Counted from the first letter of the stretch, positions 26,028 through 33,915 are shown. The stretch is 64,000 bases of DNA from Eubacteriaceae bacterium (GCA_910574915.1 CAJTCR010000001.1:62001-126000), one strand, 5' to 3'. Notes: generated by a model not told the origin, from the letters alone. A program made the numbers and translations.

Positions 26028-27593
26028 ATGAAGCGTATAACATTAAACCTTCTGCTTTTTGCAAATTCCATTTTCCTTATCTTTTATATAGGGCTGGCTA
26101 TAAATAAAAATATCGCATTTCGCGCCACAGGGACTGTATCCTTGTTCCTGTCCTCTTTGATGCTCGTAGACATTACTTATATAAGCTCCTGCAACGTCAG
26201 GGGAAACAAAGTCATCTCCCTGTTTTGTGGCCTGCTGGCACTCCATAGCTGGTATATACTCCTGTCTGCACAGGGCGATGCCTCGACAAGTATGCTATTC
26301 TCCGCCTTAAGCCCGGTCATATGGTACGTCTCCATAAATTTCATACTCATGTTTCTGTTTCAAGGAAGCGGATATAAATTCAAGAAAGCAGTAAACATCT
26401 GCCTGACTGGAACCTGCATCTGCTCCCTTATCGGCCTGTTGGCATCAAATGAAATATTCGCCCTGTTTTACGGCATACAGTTTCTGGCAGGCTGGCTTTG
26501 TTTCATTTTCATTATTGTCTTCCACAGAAAAAGAACTGCCTTTGTTTTTAAGGCGGAGTGGAAATATATCCTTTTCTCCCTTGTAACGGTAATCATTTTA
26601 TTCCTTGTCTATTACTTTTCTACAATGGGAATCAGTGGGCATCTTTCTAATTTGGGGATCTATCTTCCTGTCCTGCTGTTCTCTATAAGCATACACGGCA
26701 TTATACAAAAAGAGCATAGCAGCGTCCCTTTGTCAACCATATTCAGCAGTCGCCAGTCAGCATTAATCCTGCTTGCCGGGGCAGCCATCTGCGGCCTGTC
26801 CGCCCTGGCTTTAGGCATCGGCCTCCCACTGTTTTTCCTTATGCTGGATGCCATGTTTGTCTTTGTATATGCCTGCAACATTGCATTAGATTACAATTTA
26901 AGGCACGGAAAAAATGCGGTGGCCAGGGAAAGTATATACCATGCCACATTAAAGCAGTTACAGCGGGAAGAGCAGCTAAACCTCGAATTTGCAAACTTCC
27001 TCCATGATGACATCCTCCAGGACCTGCTTTCCATAAAGAATATGATGAAAAAGGCAGGCCACCCCGATATCCAGAAAATCATCACGGAAACTCTTGATAA
27101 CATGAACACTTATATCCGTGAGCAGATGCAGGATTACCGCCCTGCAATGCTCTCAAAACTTACTGTGAAAAAAAATTACCAAAACCTGCTTGCATATATA
27201 TCACAATCCTTTCCGCACCGTAATATCCGTATTACTTTTGAATGCCCGGACTCCTTATTTTTGGCTGCCCCTTATGATATCTTCGTATACCGTCTCCTGA
27301 AAGAGCTTGTCACAAATATTTACAAGCACTCAGCAGGAGAAAAAGCATGGATAACCCTTACACAGGACAACGGGGTCATAGCGCTGTGCGTAAGGGACAA
27401 TGGAACTGCTGATGCGGATACCCTCTCACCCGCCGACCTGTCAAAGCACAGAGGGCTTGCGCTGGTCACTGAACGTGTCAATAACATGGATGGTTCTATA
27501 AAAATAGCCAATAACTTTTCACACGGGATCTGCATACAAATCACCCTGCCAATGAAAGGAGATGTTTCTTATCAATATTTTATTAGTCGATGA
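26028..27593 (+). CDS. Sensor histidine kinase (NarL-partner type)
   Basis: About 521 residues. Seven or eight hydrophobic spans fill residues 1-300; then the phospho-acceptor helix EFANFLHDDILQDLLSIKNM (His near 333) and an ATPase domain (LLKELVTNIYKHSAGEKAWI, VRDNGTADAD and HRGLALVTERV). HisKA_3 kinases pair with NarL/FixJ regulators. The start at 26028 has AAGGAGG upstream; an ATG nine codons earlier does not. Unlike classic BceS (short, two spans), this is a multi-span sensor. Confidence 0.88.
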   Translation: MKRITLNLLLFANSIFLIFYIGLAINKNIAFRATGTVSLFLSSLMLVDITYISSCNVRGNKVISLFCGLLALHSWYILLSAQGDASTSMLFSALSPVIWYVSINFILMFLFQGSGYKFKKAVNICLTGTCICSLIGLLASNEIFALFYGIQFLAGWLCFIFIIVFHRKRTAFVFKAEWKYILFSLVTVIILFLVYYFSTMGISGHLSNLGIYLPVLLFSISIHGIIQKEHSSVPLSTIFSSRQSALILLAGAAICGLSALALGIGLPLFFLMLDAMFVFVYACNIALDYNLRHGKNAVARESIYHATLKQLQREEQLNLEFANFLHDDILQDLLSIKNMMKKAGHPDIQKIITETLDNMNTYIREQMQDYRPAMLSKLTVKKNYQNLLAYISQSFPHRNIRITFECPDSLFLAAPYDIFVYRLLKELVTNIYKHSAGEKAWITLTQDNGVIALCVRDNGTADADTLSPADLSKHRGLALVTERVNNMDGSIKIANNFSHGICIQITLPMKGDVSYQYFISR

Positions 27594-28176
27594 CCATGTG
27601 CTATTTTCAAAAAGCTTGGAGATTGCCTTATCGGATTATCCGCAGATCACATCATTTGAAAGCATCAGTGATATATCCCGGCTGAACAGCTTCATTGATA
27701 CGAGCAGGCCGGACATCCTGCTTATGGATATAAACTTAAAAAACATAGCATCTGAGGATGGCTTGGAATTGGCAAAACAACTGCTATGCCAATATCCAGA
27801 GCAAAAGATTGTGATCCTGTCTGGATATGACCTGCCAGTATACCGCAGCGAAGCAGAAAAAATCGGGGCAAAGGGATTTATCAACAAAAATATAGAGCCT
27901 GAGAAACTGGTATCCTTCCTTTCCCAAATATCACAGGGTGCAATCATTTTTAACAGAGAAATTCCATTTTTAGAGGAATTGACTGAATGTGAAAAGCAAA
28001 TCCTGCGGCTTTTAGCTGATGGTATGAAGCGGAAAGAGATTGCAGCTACACTCTATATCAGCGAGCGAACTTTATCAAATCACTTGCAGCACATATTTGA
28101 AAAACTTGGCGTTTCCTCATCTGTTGAAGCTGTAACGAAAGCCATTCAAATGGGGTATATCCCTCCCATTTGTTAA
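27562..28176 (+). CDS. NarL/FixJ-type response regulator
   Basis: About 204 residues. Receiver: NILLVDDHVLFSKS (acidic pocket), LLMDINLK (phosphorylated Asp near 54) and Lys in GFINKN. C-terminal LuxR-type HTH: LTECEKQILRLLADGMKRKE, then SERTLSNHLQHIFEKLGVSS. It overlaps the kinase by 32 bases. The start is odd: the only ATG (27562) directly abuts AAAGGAG with no spacing, while a normal distance would place initiation near codons 3-5 (CTT ATC AAT). Probably controls the upstream exporter genes. Confidence 0.85.
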   Translation: MFLINILLVDDHVLFSKSLEIALSDYPQITSFESISDISRLNSFIDTSRPDILLMDINLKNIASEDGLELAKQLLCQYPEQKIVILSGYDLPVYRSEAEKIGAKGFINKNIEPEKLVSFLSQISQGAIIFNREIPFLEELTECEKQILRLLADGMKRKEIAATLYISERTLSNHLQHIFEKLGVSSSVEAVTKAIQMGYIPPIC

Positions 28177-28399
28177 AAAAGAAGCATCCACCACTCATTA
28201 TCGCTTTCCCATTATTTTTTACCGTTTTAGGGGTCAAAACAGCCACAGAGAGGTCAGATTCATAACCACTGTGGCCGTTCGTAACCGCCGCTCCCATGCT
28301 GCCCTGGCACAGCTCCAAATCAAACAAGGGATTCCAGCAACATCCAATATGCCGGAATCCCTTGTTTTCAGCGGTTTTCCCGATATTTGTTCATTCCTT
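28177..28399. other. Non-coding stretch with a strong inverted repeat
   Basis: AACAAGGGATTCC (28323-28335) is exactly complemented at 28354-28366 and followed by TT, a possible terminator for the exporter operon. A second 7-bp stem (GCCACAG and CTGTGGC) lies at about 28243-28274. A 90-codon minus-strand frame here has no ribosome site or family resemblance. Confidence 0.5.
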
Positions 28400-28422
28400 T
28401 TGTATCAAATAAGCGGTTTACA
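28400..28422 (-). mobile_element. Inverted IS-like end matching 11585
   Basis: Read on the minus strand it is TGTAAACCGCTTA then TTTGATACAA, 18/23 identical to the end at 11585 with no length change and in opposite orientation. It cuts the recombinase reading frame after GYVE. A TAGA flanks both outer sides (one with two extra A bases), consistent with a 4-bp target duplication. Confidence 0.6.
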
Positions 28423-28567
28423 TTTCTACATATCCGTCAACAAACTGCCAGTTGTTGTCTTTCATGATTTTAAGAGCTTCTTCTTTTTGATTCATAATAG
28501 ACGTTGCCTGATTTTCATCATCCGTACTCACCCGGCAGTAATAAACAGCTCTGCATCTTCTTTCCAC
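28418..28567 (-). pseudogene. Serine recombinase, N-terminal catalytic fragment
   Basis: 49 residues from a GTG with AGGAGG 7 bases upstream: MERRCRAVYYCRVSTDDENQ (catalytic Ser in YCRVS near 14), then ATSIMNQKEEALKIMKDNNW and QFVDGYVEM. The frame ends where the IS-like end starts. The continuation, DEGRSGTTTNKREEY, is at 11575 and below. The N-terminal half lies upstream of the C-terminal half on the same strand, so this was one gene. Confidence 0.8.
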
Positions 28568-28613
28568 AAATACGCCTCCTTAACCTACATATGCTGTATG
28601 TGCTCCGCACTTT

Positions 28614-28733
28614 TTATGAATATCGTTGTAAAATAAGCCGGACTGCTTTGTTGTATTCGTCTATCGTAATTTTCCTTTTTTCAAGCAGCTTTTGAAAGAT
28701 AAACAGCAAGTCTTCTTTTATAATAATCACCAT
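28614..28733 (-). CDS. Small helical protein upstream of recombinase fragment
   Basis: 39 residues ending EDLLFIFQKLLEKRKITIDE and YNKAVRLILQRYS. The helix-turn-helix-like ITIDEYNKA pattern resembles the SHOCT-type helper at 21108. No good ribosome site precedes the ATG, so its N-terminus may be cut by the element boundary. It ends 47 bases before the recombinase start. Confidence 0.45.
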   Translation of the reverse strand: MVIIIKEDLLFIFQKLLEKRKITIDEYNKAVRLILQRYS

Positions 28734-28834
28734 TGCGTTTTTTATATTATTTTATGCCAGAAGGAAAAATATGTTACAAAAACATGCAAACTTACTTGCT
28801 TATTCTATTTTTTGCAACAGCCATCCGTTGCTTT

Positions 28835-29551
28835 TTATATCTGTTTGTGCTCGAAACGAAACACCTGGCTTCCATAAATAATCAAATACCCAAGCCCTTT
28901 CCTTGCGGCAATAAACTCCCCGATAATGACTCCGACCAGGCAAAGCCCGATATTTACTTTCATAATGCCAAACAGGTTCGGGATATTCGACGGCAGGATC
29001 ACTTTGTATAATTTATCTTTTTCCGTTCCGTTAAGCGTGTCAATCAGCTTGACTTTTTCTGGATCTACTTCCATAAATCCGGTATACAGATTCATAATCG
29101 ACGCAAATACGGCAACGGAGATACCGGTTAAAATAATCGTCTTGTAATTTGCACCCAGCCATACGATCAAAAGCGGCGCAAGCGCAGATTTGGGCAGGCT
29201 GTTTAACATGACCATATATGGTTCTAGTATTCTGGAAAAGGTACGGCTTTTCCAGAGCAGGACTGCAAGGATCAGGCTAACTGCAATTACGAGGAAAAAG
29301 CTTGCCAGCGTTTCAAACAGCGTAATGCCGATATGTGACGCAAGCCCTTCTTCCAATAGCAGGCGGTAAAAGCAGCGGGCAAGCTTGGACGGACTGCTGA
29401 AAATAAAAGAATTAATAATCTCATAACGGGCACAAAGCTCCCATGCCGCGACAAAAATTATACACAAACATACACGCCAAATGCGTACGATACGGTCGGC
29501 GCGCTTTACCGATTCAACATATAGTTCCTGCGCTGTAAGTGCTTTCTTCAT
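28835..29551 (-). pseudogene. ABC importer permease, C-terminally truncated
   Basis: About 238 residues of an SsuC/TauC-like permease: membrane spans near 30, 75, 105 and 130, then the EAA loop region IDTLNGTEKDKLYKVILPSNIPNLFGIMKV. It ends abruptly at GSQVFRFEHKQI, where family members go on for about 30 residues with a last span. The junction with element sequence lies at about 28840-28865. The start at 29551 has GGAG 10 bases upstream. Probably damaged by insertion. Confidence 0.75.
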
Positions 29552-30311
29552 CCCCATTCATCTCCTTCCAGATCATATTAAAATAGTCCTTAAATTCATT
29601 TGTGCCGCGCCGCTTTAGCGCCGTCATATCGTCTGGAAACGATGTCGTTATCACGCGCCTGACCTTGCCCGGACGCGGGCTTAATACCAAAATACGGTCT
29701 GCAAGGCTGACCGCTTCTGAGAGGTCATGCGTAACAAGCACGGCGCTCTTTTGCTCTCCCCTGATAATCGAGCCGATATCATTTGCGGTATTCAGCCTTG
29801 TTTGATAATCAAGCGCCGAAAACGGCTCATCTAAAAGCAGCAGCGTCGGACTTAGCACTAAGGTGCGAATCAGTGCCGCGCGCTGGCGCATTCCGCCGGA
29901 TAATTCAGACGGCTTTTTATGGCGGAACTCATACAAGCCATATTTTTGCAGCAGATGCGCAGCGTATTCTTTTGTCTTTGGTGTCAGTTTTTTTTGGATT
30001 TCCAAGCCGAGATAAATATTTTTTTCGATGCTGCGCCACTGAAACAAATGGTCTTTTTGCAGCATATAGCCAATCGAACGCACAGAATCTTTTGTCAGTG
30101 CTTCTCCTTTGTATAAAATCCTGCCCTGCTCCGGCTCTGTCAGATGGCAGATCAGGTTGAGCAGCGTAGATTTTCCGCAGCCGCTTGGCCCGACGACTGC
30201 AAGAAATTCACCAGCCGTCAAATTAAAGCTAATATCCGATAACGCAAGTGTCTCCCCGCCAATCGAATGGTAGGAATACGACACATGTTCAAATTCCAGC
30301 AGATGGCTCAT
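29514..30311 (-). CDS. ABC importer ATPase (SsuB/TauB/NrtD type)
   Basis: 265 residues: Walker A VVGPSGCGKSTLLNLI near 39, Q-loop YMLQKDHLFQW, signature ELSGGMRQRAALIRTL near 140 and Walker B TLLLLDEPFSALD. Belongs to the nitrate/sulfonate/taurine/pyrimidine-precursor importer group. GGAGGGAGACTT precedes the ATG. It overlaps its permease by 38 bases. No substrate-binding protein gene is left nearby, so the substrate is unknown and the system may be dead. Confidence 0.88.
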   Translation of the reverse strand: MSHLLEFEHVSYSYHSIGGETLALSDISFNLTAGEFLAVVGPSGCGKSTLLNLICHLTEPEQGRILYKGEALTKDSVRSIGYMLQKDHLFQWRSIEKNIYLGLEIQKKLTPKTKEYAAHLLQKYGLYEFRHKKPSELSGGMRQRAALIRTLVLSPTLLLLDEPFSALDYQTRLNTANDIGSIIRGEQKSAVLVTHDLSEAVSLADRILVLSPRPGKVRRVITTSFPDDMTALKRRGTNEFKDYFNMIWKEMNGDEESTYSAGTIC

Positions 30312-30451
30312 AAGTCTCCCTCCATAAATAATATGTAGACAGATGGATCAGTCGGGAAATGGTTTAACATATTATATGGGGAATGCGGGGATCGGTTACT
30401 GAATGTGCGAAAAGGCGCATGGTTTGCAATTATAAACAGATAAAAAGGCTC
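30312..30451 (-). promoter_or_regulatory. Leader of ABC importer
   Basis: A TATAAT on the minus strand lies near 30370-30375, about 60 bases before the ATPase start, with a poor -35 (GTAACC) at 17 bases. No riboswitch fold was recognised. Confidence 0.4.
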
Positions 30452-30480
30452 TTGCAATCAAACCTAAAATATGCTATAGT
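30452..30480 (+). promoter_or_regulatory. Promoter of antisense antitoxin RNA
   Basis: TTGCAA (30452-30457), 17 bases, TATAGT (30475-30480). It points toward the 3' end of the toxin gene. Close to consensus for vegetative sigma factor. Confidence 0.75.
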
Positions 30481-30486
30481 ATAAAA

Positions 30487-30578
30487 ACAAAATAAAAAGC
30501 AACCGCCCACAAGGGGTTGACCGATTAAATGGATAACAAAACCACCCACACACTCGGCAAAGTACAAGGGTGGTTTTT
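30487..30578 (+). ncRNA. Antisense RNA antitoxin of type I system
   Basis: About 92 nt from the predicted start to the T-run of the terminator at 30541-30578. No protein frame with a ribosome site. It is convergent with the toxin mRNA and the two share the terminator region, so their 3' ends are complementary, as in txpA/ratA and Fst loci. RNA pairing would block translation or trigger decay of the toxin mRNA. Existence is inferred from promoter, terminator and toxin. Confidence 0.65.
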
Positions 30579-30582
30579 GTTA
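30534..30582. terminator. Bidirectional terminator shared by toxin mRNA and antitoxin RNA
   Basis: ATAACAAAACCACCC (30533-30547) pairs with GGGTGGTTTTTGTTAT (30568-30583) with one bulge. It ends in T-runs on both strands. Confidence 0.85.
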
Positions 30583-30589
30583 TGTATAA

Positions 30590-30703
30590 CTACTTACAAA
30601 ACGTAAACACGAATGTAAGCAATGCTAAAAGGAATATGCCAAAAGTCAGCAACTCCATAAGAGAAATAGGAATCTTATGTTTCTTATGTTTTCTCTTTTT
30701 CAT
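30590..30703 (-). CDS. Type I toxin, holin-like hydrophobic peptide
   Basis: 37 residues: MKKRKHKKHKIPISLMELLT, then FGIFLLALLTFVFTFCK. A basic N-terminus and one membrane span with the LMELLTFGIFLLALLTF pattern match the putative holin-like/TxpA-BsrG toxin group, which depolarises membranes. GGGGGTGA precedes the ATG at 30703. A 9-bp stem (30711-30733) covers part of that site. A convergent antisense RNA lies at its 3' end. Family membership rests on motif resemblance. Confidence 0.8.
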   Translation of the reverse strand: MKKRKHKKHKIPISLMELLTFGIFLLALLTFVFTFCK

Positions 30704-30710
30704 AGCATCA

Positions 30711-30796
30711 CCCCCATTCTTTTTAGAATGAGGCCAACGCACCCTGTAACACGATTGCTCTTTCGGGATTATAACACATCTTTTGACACTCCACAA
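30711..30796 (-). promoter_or_regulatory. Toxin promoter and RBS-hiding hairpin
   Basis: Minus strand: TTGTGG (30791-30796), 17 bases, TATAAT (30768-30773). The leader then has CCTCATTCT, AAAA and AGAATGGGG, a stem that pairs with the ribosome site just before the start codon. Such 5' stems delay toxin translation in Fst-type systems. Confidence 0.75.
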
Positions 30797-30868
30797 CAGT
30801 ATCTTTTATTTTCACTATTATAAATTAAAAACTCAATCCATTCGTATCATATTTTGAACAGCAAAAAA

Positions 30869-30911
30869 ACAGGCACATGGCTGCAACAAATATTTGCAGC
30901 CATGTGCCTGT
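30869..30911 (-). terminator. Terminator of trpB
   Basis: Two 18-base arms, ACAGGCACATGGCTGCAA and its exact complement, with a 7-base loop, followed on the minus strand by TTTTTTT. It lies 7 bases after the stop. Confidence 0.95.
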
Positions 30912-30917
30912 ATCCGG

Positions 30918-32291
30918 TTATCCTTCCACCTTCGGAAGCTTTGCCATCGATGCGGCAAGCTCTTCGTCTGTCGGGATGTAATCGCTCATATTGCCGTCGT
31001 TGAATTTCTGGTAGGCGTACATATCAAAGTAGCCTGTTCCGGTCAGACCGAATACGATATTCTTTTCTTCGCCGGTCTCTTTGCATTTGATTGCTTCGTC
31101 TATTGCCACTTTGATTGCGTGGCTGCTTTCTGGTGCCGGAAGAATGCCTTCTACCCTTGCAAATGTCTCCGCTGCCTGGAATACTTCGGTCTGTTCTACG
31201 CTCCTTGCTTCCATAAGCCCCTGTGCGTATAATTCGGATACGGTGGAGCTCATGCCGTGGTAGCGAAGTCCGCCCGCATGGTTTGCAGAAGGGATAAAGC
31301 CGCTGCCAAGCGTGTACATTTTTGAAAGCGGGCATACTTTTCCGGTGTCGCAGAAGTCGTAGGCGTAAGTACCTCTTGTCAGGCTCGGACAGGAAGCAGG
31401 TTCTACGGCAATGATCTTGTAATCTGCTTCTCCGCGCAGGATTTCTCCGGCAAATGGCGAGATTAAGCCGCCCAGGTTGGAACCGCCTCCGGCACAGCCG
31501 ATAATGGTATGTGCCTGAATGCCATATTTATCCAGTGCCGCTTTTGTCTCCATACCGATAATGGACTGGTGCAGCAGTACCTGTGCAAGCACAGAGCCAA
31601 GGACATAACGATAGCCTTCCTGTGTCGTTGCCGCCTCGACAGCTTCGGAAATAGCGCAGCCAAGGCTGCCTGTCGTACCTGGAAATTCTTCGTTGATCTT
31701 GCGTCCTACTTTTGTATCCATAGACGGGGACGGCGTTACATTTGCCCCATACGTACGCATCACTTCACGCCGGAACGGTTTTTGCTCGTAAGAGCATTTC
31801 ACCATATAGACCTGGCAGTCCAGATCAAGGTATGCGCACGCCATCGAAAGCGCGGTTCCCCACTGGCCTGCCCCGGTTTCTGTCGTCACGCCTTTCAAGC
31901 CCTGCTTCTTTGCGTAATAAGCCTGCGCAATCGCCGAGTTAAGCTTGTGGCTGCCGGATGTATTGTTTCCTTCAAATTTGTAGTAAATATGTGCCGGAGT
32001 ATCCAGTTTTTCCTCCAGGCAGTACGCCCTGACCAATGGCGACGGGCGGTACATCTTATAAAAATCCCGGATTTCTTTTGGAATATCAAAATACGCAGTT
32101 ACATCGTCCAGCTCCTGCTTTGCAAGCTCCTCACAAAAGATGCCGGAAAGCTCTTCAAGCGTCACTGGCTGCAAAGTCGCAGGATTTAACAGCGGTGCCG
32201 GTTTTTTCTTCATATCGGCGCGCACATTATACCATTGCTTTGGCATTTCCTGCTCTTCCAGATAGATTTTATAAGGTATCTTTTTATCCAT
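30918..32291 (-). CDS. trpB: TrpB2-type tryptophan synthase beta chain
   Basis: 457 residues, longer than TrpB1 (about 400). The PLP lysine is in NTSGSHKLNSAIAQAYYAKK near 120, then TTETGAGQWGTALSMACAYL and the phosphate-binding CAGGGSNLGG near 265. TrpB2 proteins make tryptophan from indole and serine without a tight TrpA partner and are often stand-alone, as here. Own promoter (TTTACA-17-TATAAT) and terminator. No other trp genes nearby. Confidence 0.92.
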   Translation of the reverse strand: MDKKIPYKIYLEEQEMPKQWYNVRADMKKKPAPLLNPATLQPVTLEELSGIFCEELAKQELDDVTAYFDIPKEIRDFYKMYRPSPLVRAYCLEEKLDTPAHIYYKFEGNNTSGSHKLNSAIAQAYYAKKQGLKGVTTETGAGQWGTALSMACAYLDLDCQVYMVKCSYEQKPFRREVMRTYGANVTPSPSMDTKVGRKINEEFPGTTGSLGCAISEAVEAATTQEGYRYVLGSVLAQVLLHQSIIGMETKAALDKYGIQAHTIIGCAGGGSNLGGLISPFAGEILRGEADYKIIAVEPASCPSLTRGTYAYDFCDTGKVCPLSKMYTLGSGFIPSANHAGGLRYHGMSSTVSELYAQGLMEARSVEQTEVFQAAETFARVEGILPAPESSHAIKVAIDEAIKCKETGEEKNIVFGLTGTGYFDMYAYQKFNDGNMSDYIPTDEELAASMAKLPKVEG

Positions 32292-32377
32292 GCTGTTTTC
32301 CCTCTTTTCTCACGGAGCGTGCTGAATATCCGCCTATGCAGCTTTCAAACACGCTCTAGCTTTCTGAAATCTTTTTC
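32292..32377 (-). promoter_or_regulatory. trpB leader with stem
   Basis: The predicted 5' leader of about 80 nt has GAGCGTG and CACGCTC about 30 bases apart. No T-box, Trp-codon leader peptide or known riboswitch was recognised, and no attenuator T-run follows. Confidence 0.4.
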
Positions 32378-32406
32378 ATTATAGCGGATTGCATGGATGA
32401 TGTAAA
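32378..32406 (-). promoter_or_regulatory. trpB promoter
   Basis: Minus strand: TTTACA (32401-32406), 17 bases, TATAAT (32378-32383). Confidence 0.85.
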
Positions 32407-32412
32407 GCCTTT

Positions 32413-32655
32413 TTAGTGATGCGTTGATGCGTGATGCCTTGTTCCGTTCTTATGGGTAGTTTTATGCACGGTACAATATTTGGAGCAACTGCTCTTTGAT
32501 TTGTGCGTCGTGCCATGATAGGTGCAATACGTGCCCGAGCTGTGGCTGCTGCTGTGGTGTCCGTGTGCAAATACCGGCACGGTCAGGCTGCCTGTCAGCA
32601 TTACGGCTGCGGTACATACGGCTGCTGCTTTTTTCAAATTATTTAAAATGTTCAT
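32413..32655 (-). CDS. Small secreted His/Cys-rich protein
   Basis: 80 residues. A signal peptide (MNILNNLKKAAAVCTAAVML to about residue 30, VFAHG) is followed by a mature part rich in His, Ser, Thr and Lys with CTYHGTTHKSKSSC and CTVHKTTHKNGTRHH, two similar Cys-His segments. The start at 32655 has AAAGGAGGG upstream. The composition suggests binding of a transition metal such as zinc or copper outside the cell; no family recognised. Confidence 0.7.
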   Translation of the reverse strand: MNILNNLKKAAAVCTAAVMLTGSLTVPVFAHGHHSSSHSSGTYCTYHGTTHKSKSSCSKYCTVHKTTHKNGTRHHASTHH

Positions 32656-32747
32656 CGGAAAACCCTCCTTTATTTTTGCATATGTGTATTTGTTTTCATA
32701 ACGTACACGATTCAGCCAGCGATATCCTTGCATCAAATAAAAAAATT

Positions 32748-33650
32748 TTATTTCTTTTTTTCACGCTTTTTTAATTTTGTCAGATCCAGTGTCAATGCAT
32801 CGCCGACCTGCTGCCAGACGTCTTCATCCGATTCAGAAAACCCGTTCTGGTATACGGTGATCGTAAGTGTTTTCGCGTCTTCGGCAATCCAGTTTCTAAC
32901 TGGCGCGCCATCTTCGATTACAAAGCTGTTTTCAAATACGCCTTTACCATTTCCCATCTCTGTCATGGAAAACCGGATAGTTGTCCCCTGATCGTCCTGT
33001 GCACGCAGCTCGATATCCTGTTTCAATCCTTTTTTCGTCGTATGGAAGGTCACTCGCTGCGCCAAATCATTAAACGACAACGCATCCAGTATCAGCCTGT
33101 TTTTATCTGGCAGAGTATAAGACACGCCAACCTCCATCTCCTTTGTCTTTAAAAAAAGCTCCGAGCCAGATGCTTCAAACTGAATCTTCCAGTTTCCTTT
33201 TAGAACCTGTTCGTGGTCTGTAAATTCCAGCTCAAATTTGTTTTTTCCAGAAAGGTCAACGTCCGGGATCTGGTAAGACACCTGACAGCCATATTGTTTC
33301 CTCTCCCGATCCAGATATCCCCCGCTGCTGCCCGCGCTGAGCGCCGCCTGCTTTCCATTGACAGACAGCTTTCCGGTAATTGTATTTTCCGGCACGGTTT
33401 TGTCCCCGTTTTCGCTCTGTATCATATAGCTGACAATCAGTTCCTCTTCTGCTGCGATCACCTCTTCCAGGGTAATCGTATAGCCCGCATTACTGACCGA
33501 TGTATGCACAACCTCGCTGTAGGATGACATGTCTTTTCCAAGCGCTACGCTTAAGCTGTAGCGGATCTGTTCAATCGCCGCCTGCACCTCATTTTGAAAT
33601 ACGGCTGTGGTTGCTGTCATAACCGCAAGGCAGGCTGCCACGGCAACCAT
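32748..33650 (-). pseudogene. DUF4179 membrane anti-sigma protein, 5'-damaged
   Basis: 300 residues from the first methionine. One membrane span (VAVAACLAVMTATTAVF), then outer domains (LSVNGKQAALSAGSSGGYLD, and FHTTKKGLKQDIELRAQDDQ near residue 200). The frame is open upstream for RIKNKRR and then meets a stop. The expected cytoplasmic anti-sigma part is missing; the fragment MNDETGE in another frame at about 33690 may be its old start. Together with the sigma fragment it looks like a decayed sigma/anti-sigma pair. Confidence 0.65.
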
Positions 33651-33684
33651 GCGCCTTTTGTTTTTGATTCGCCTGTTTCATCGT

Positions 33685-33867
33685 TCATATCCCCTTTCCT
33701 TTTTCCGCCAGCATACGCATTTTCTTTTTCCCGCGGTTTAGCCGCACATACAAGCTGCTCCTTGTGATCCCCATTTCTTTGCTGACCTGCTTTGGGTCTT
33801 CCTCATTGATATAGATCCGAAAAAACAGCTCCTGGTCTGTCGGTTTTAAAAAGGTTAGAACGTGTAC
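33685..33867 (-). pseudogene. Sigma factor region 4 fragment
   Basis: About 60 residues: FLKPTDQELFFRIYINEEDP, then QVSKEMGITRSSLYVRLNRG and KKKMRMLAEKGKG, an ECF-type sigma region 4 helix-turn-helix. Everything upstream is gone; the sequence joins directly to the terminator at 33881-33915. A deletion between this gene and its upstream neighbour is the simplest reading. Confidence 0.7.
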
Positions 33868-33880
33868 TAAGCACAAAAAA

Positions 33881-33915
33881 GCTGCCGAAAAATGAGATGC
33901 TCATTTTCCGACAGC
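33881..33915 (-). terminator. Terminator after membrane protein gene
   Basis: GCTGTCGGAAAATGAG pairs with CTCATTTTTCGGCAGC (one mismatch) and is followed by TTTTTT on the minus strand, 35 bases after the stop of the gene at 33950-34354. Confidence 0.9.

Noticed and set aside
28058-28327. 89-codon minus-strand frame downstream of the response regulator
   Set aside because: No ribosome site, overlaps inverted repeats and the 3' end of an intact gene.
31509-32189. 226-codon plus-strand frame within trpB
   Set aside because: Antisense to a well-supported enzyme.
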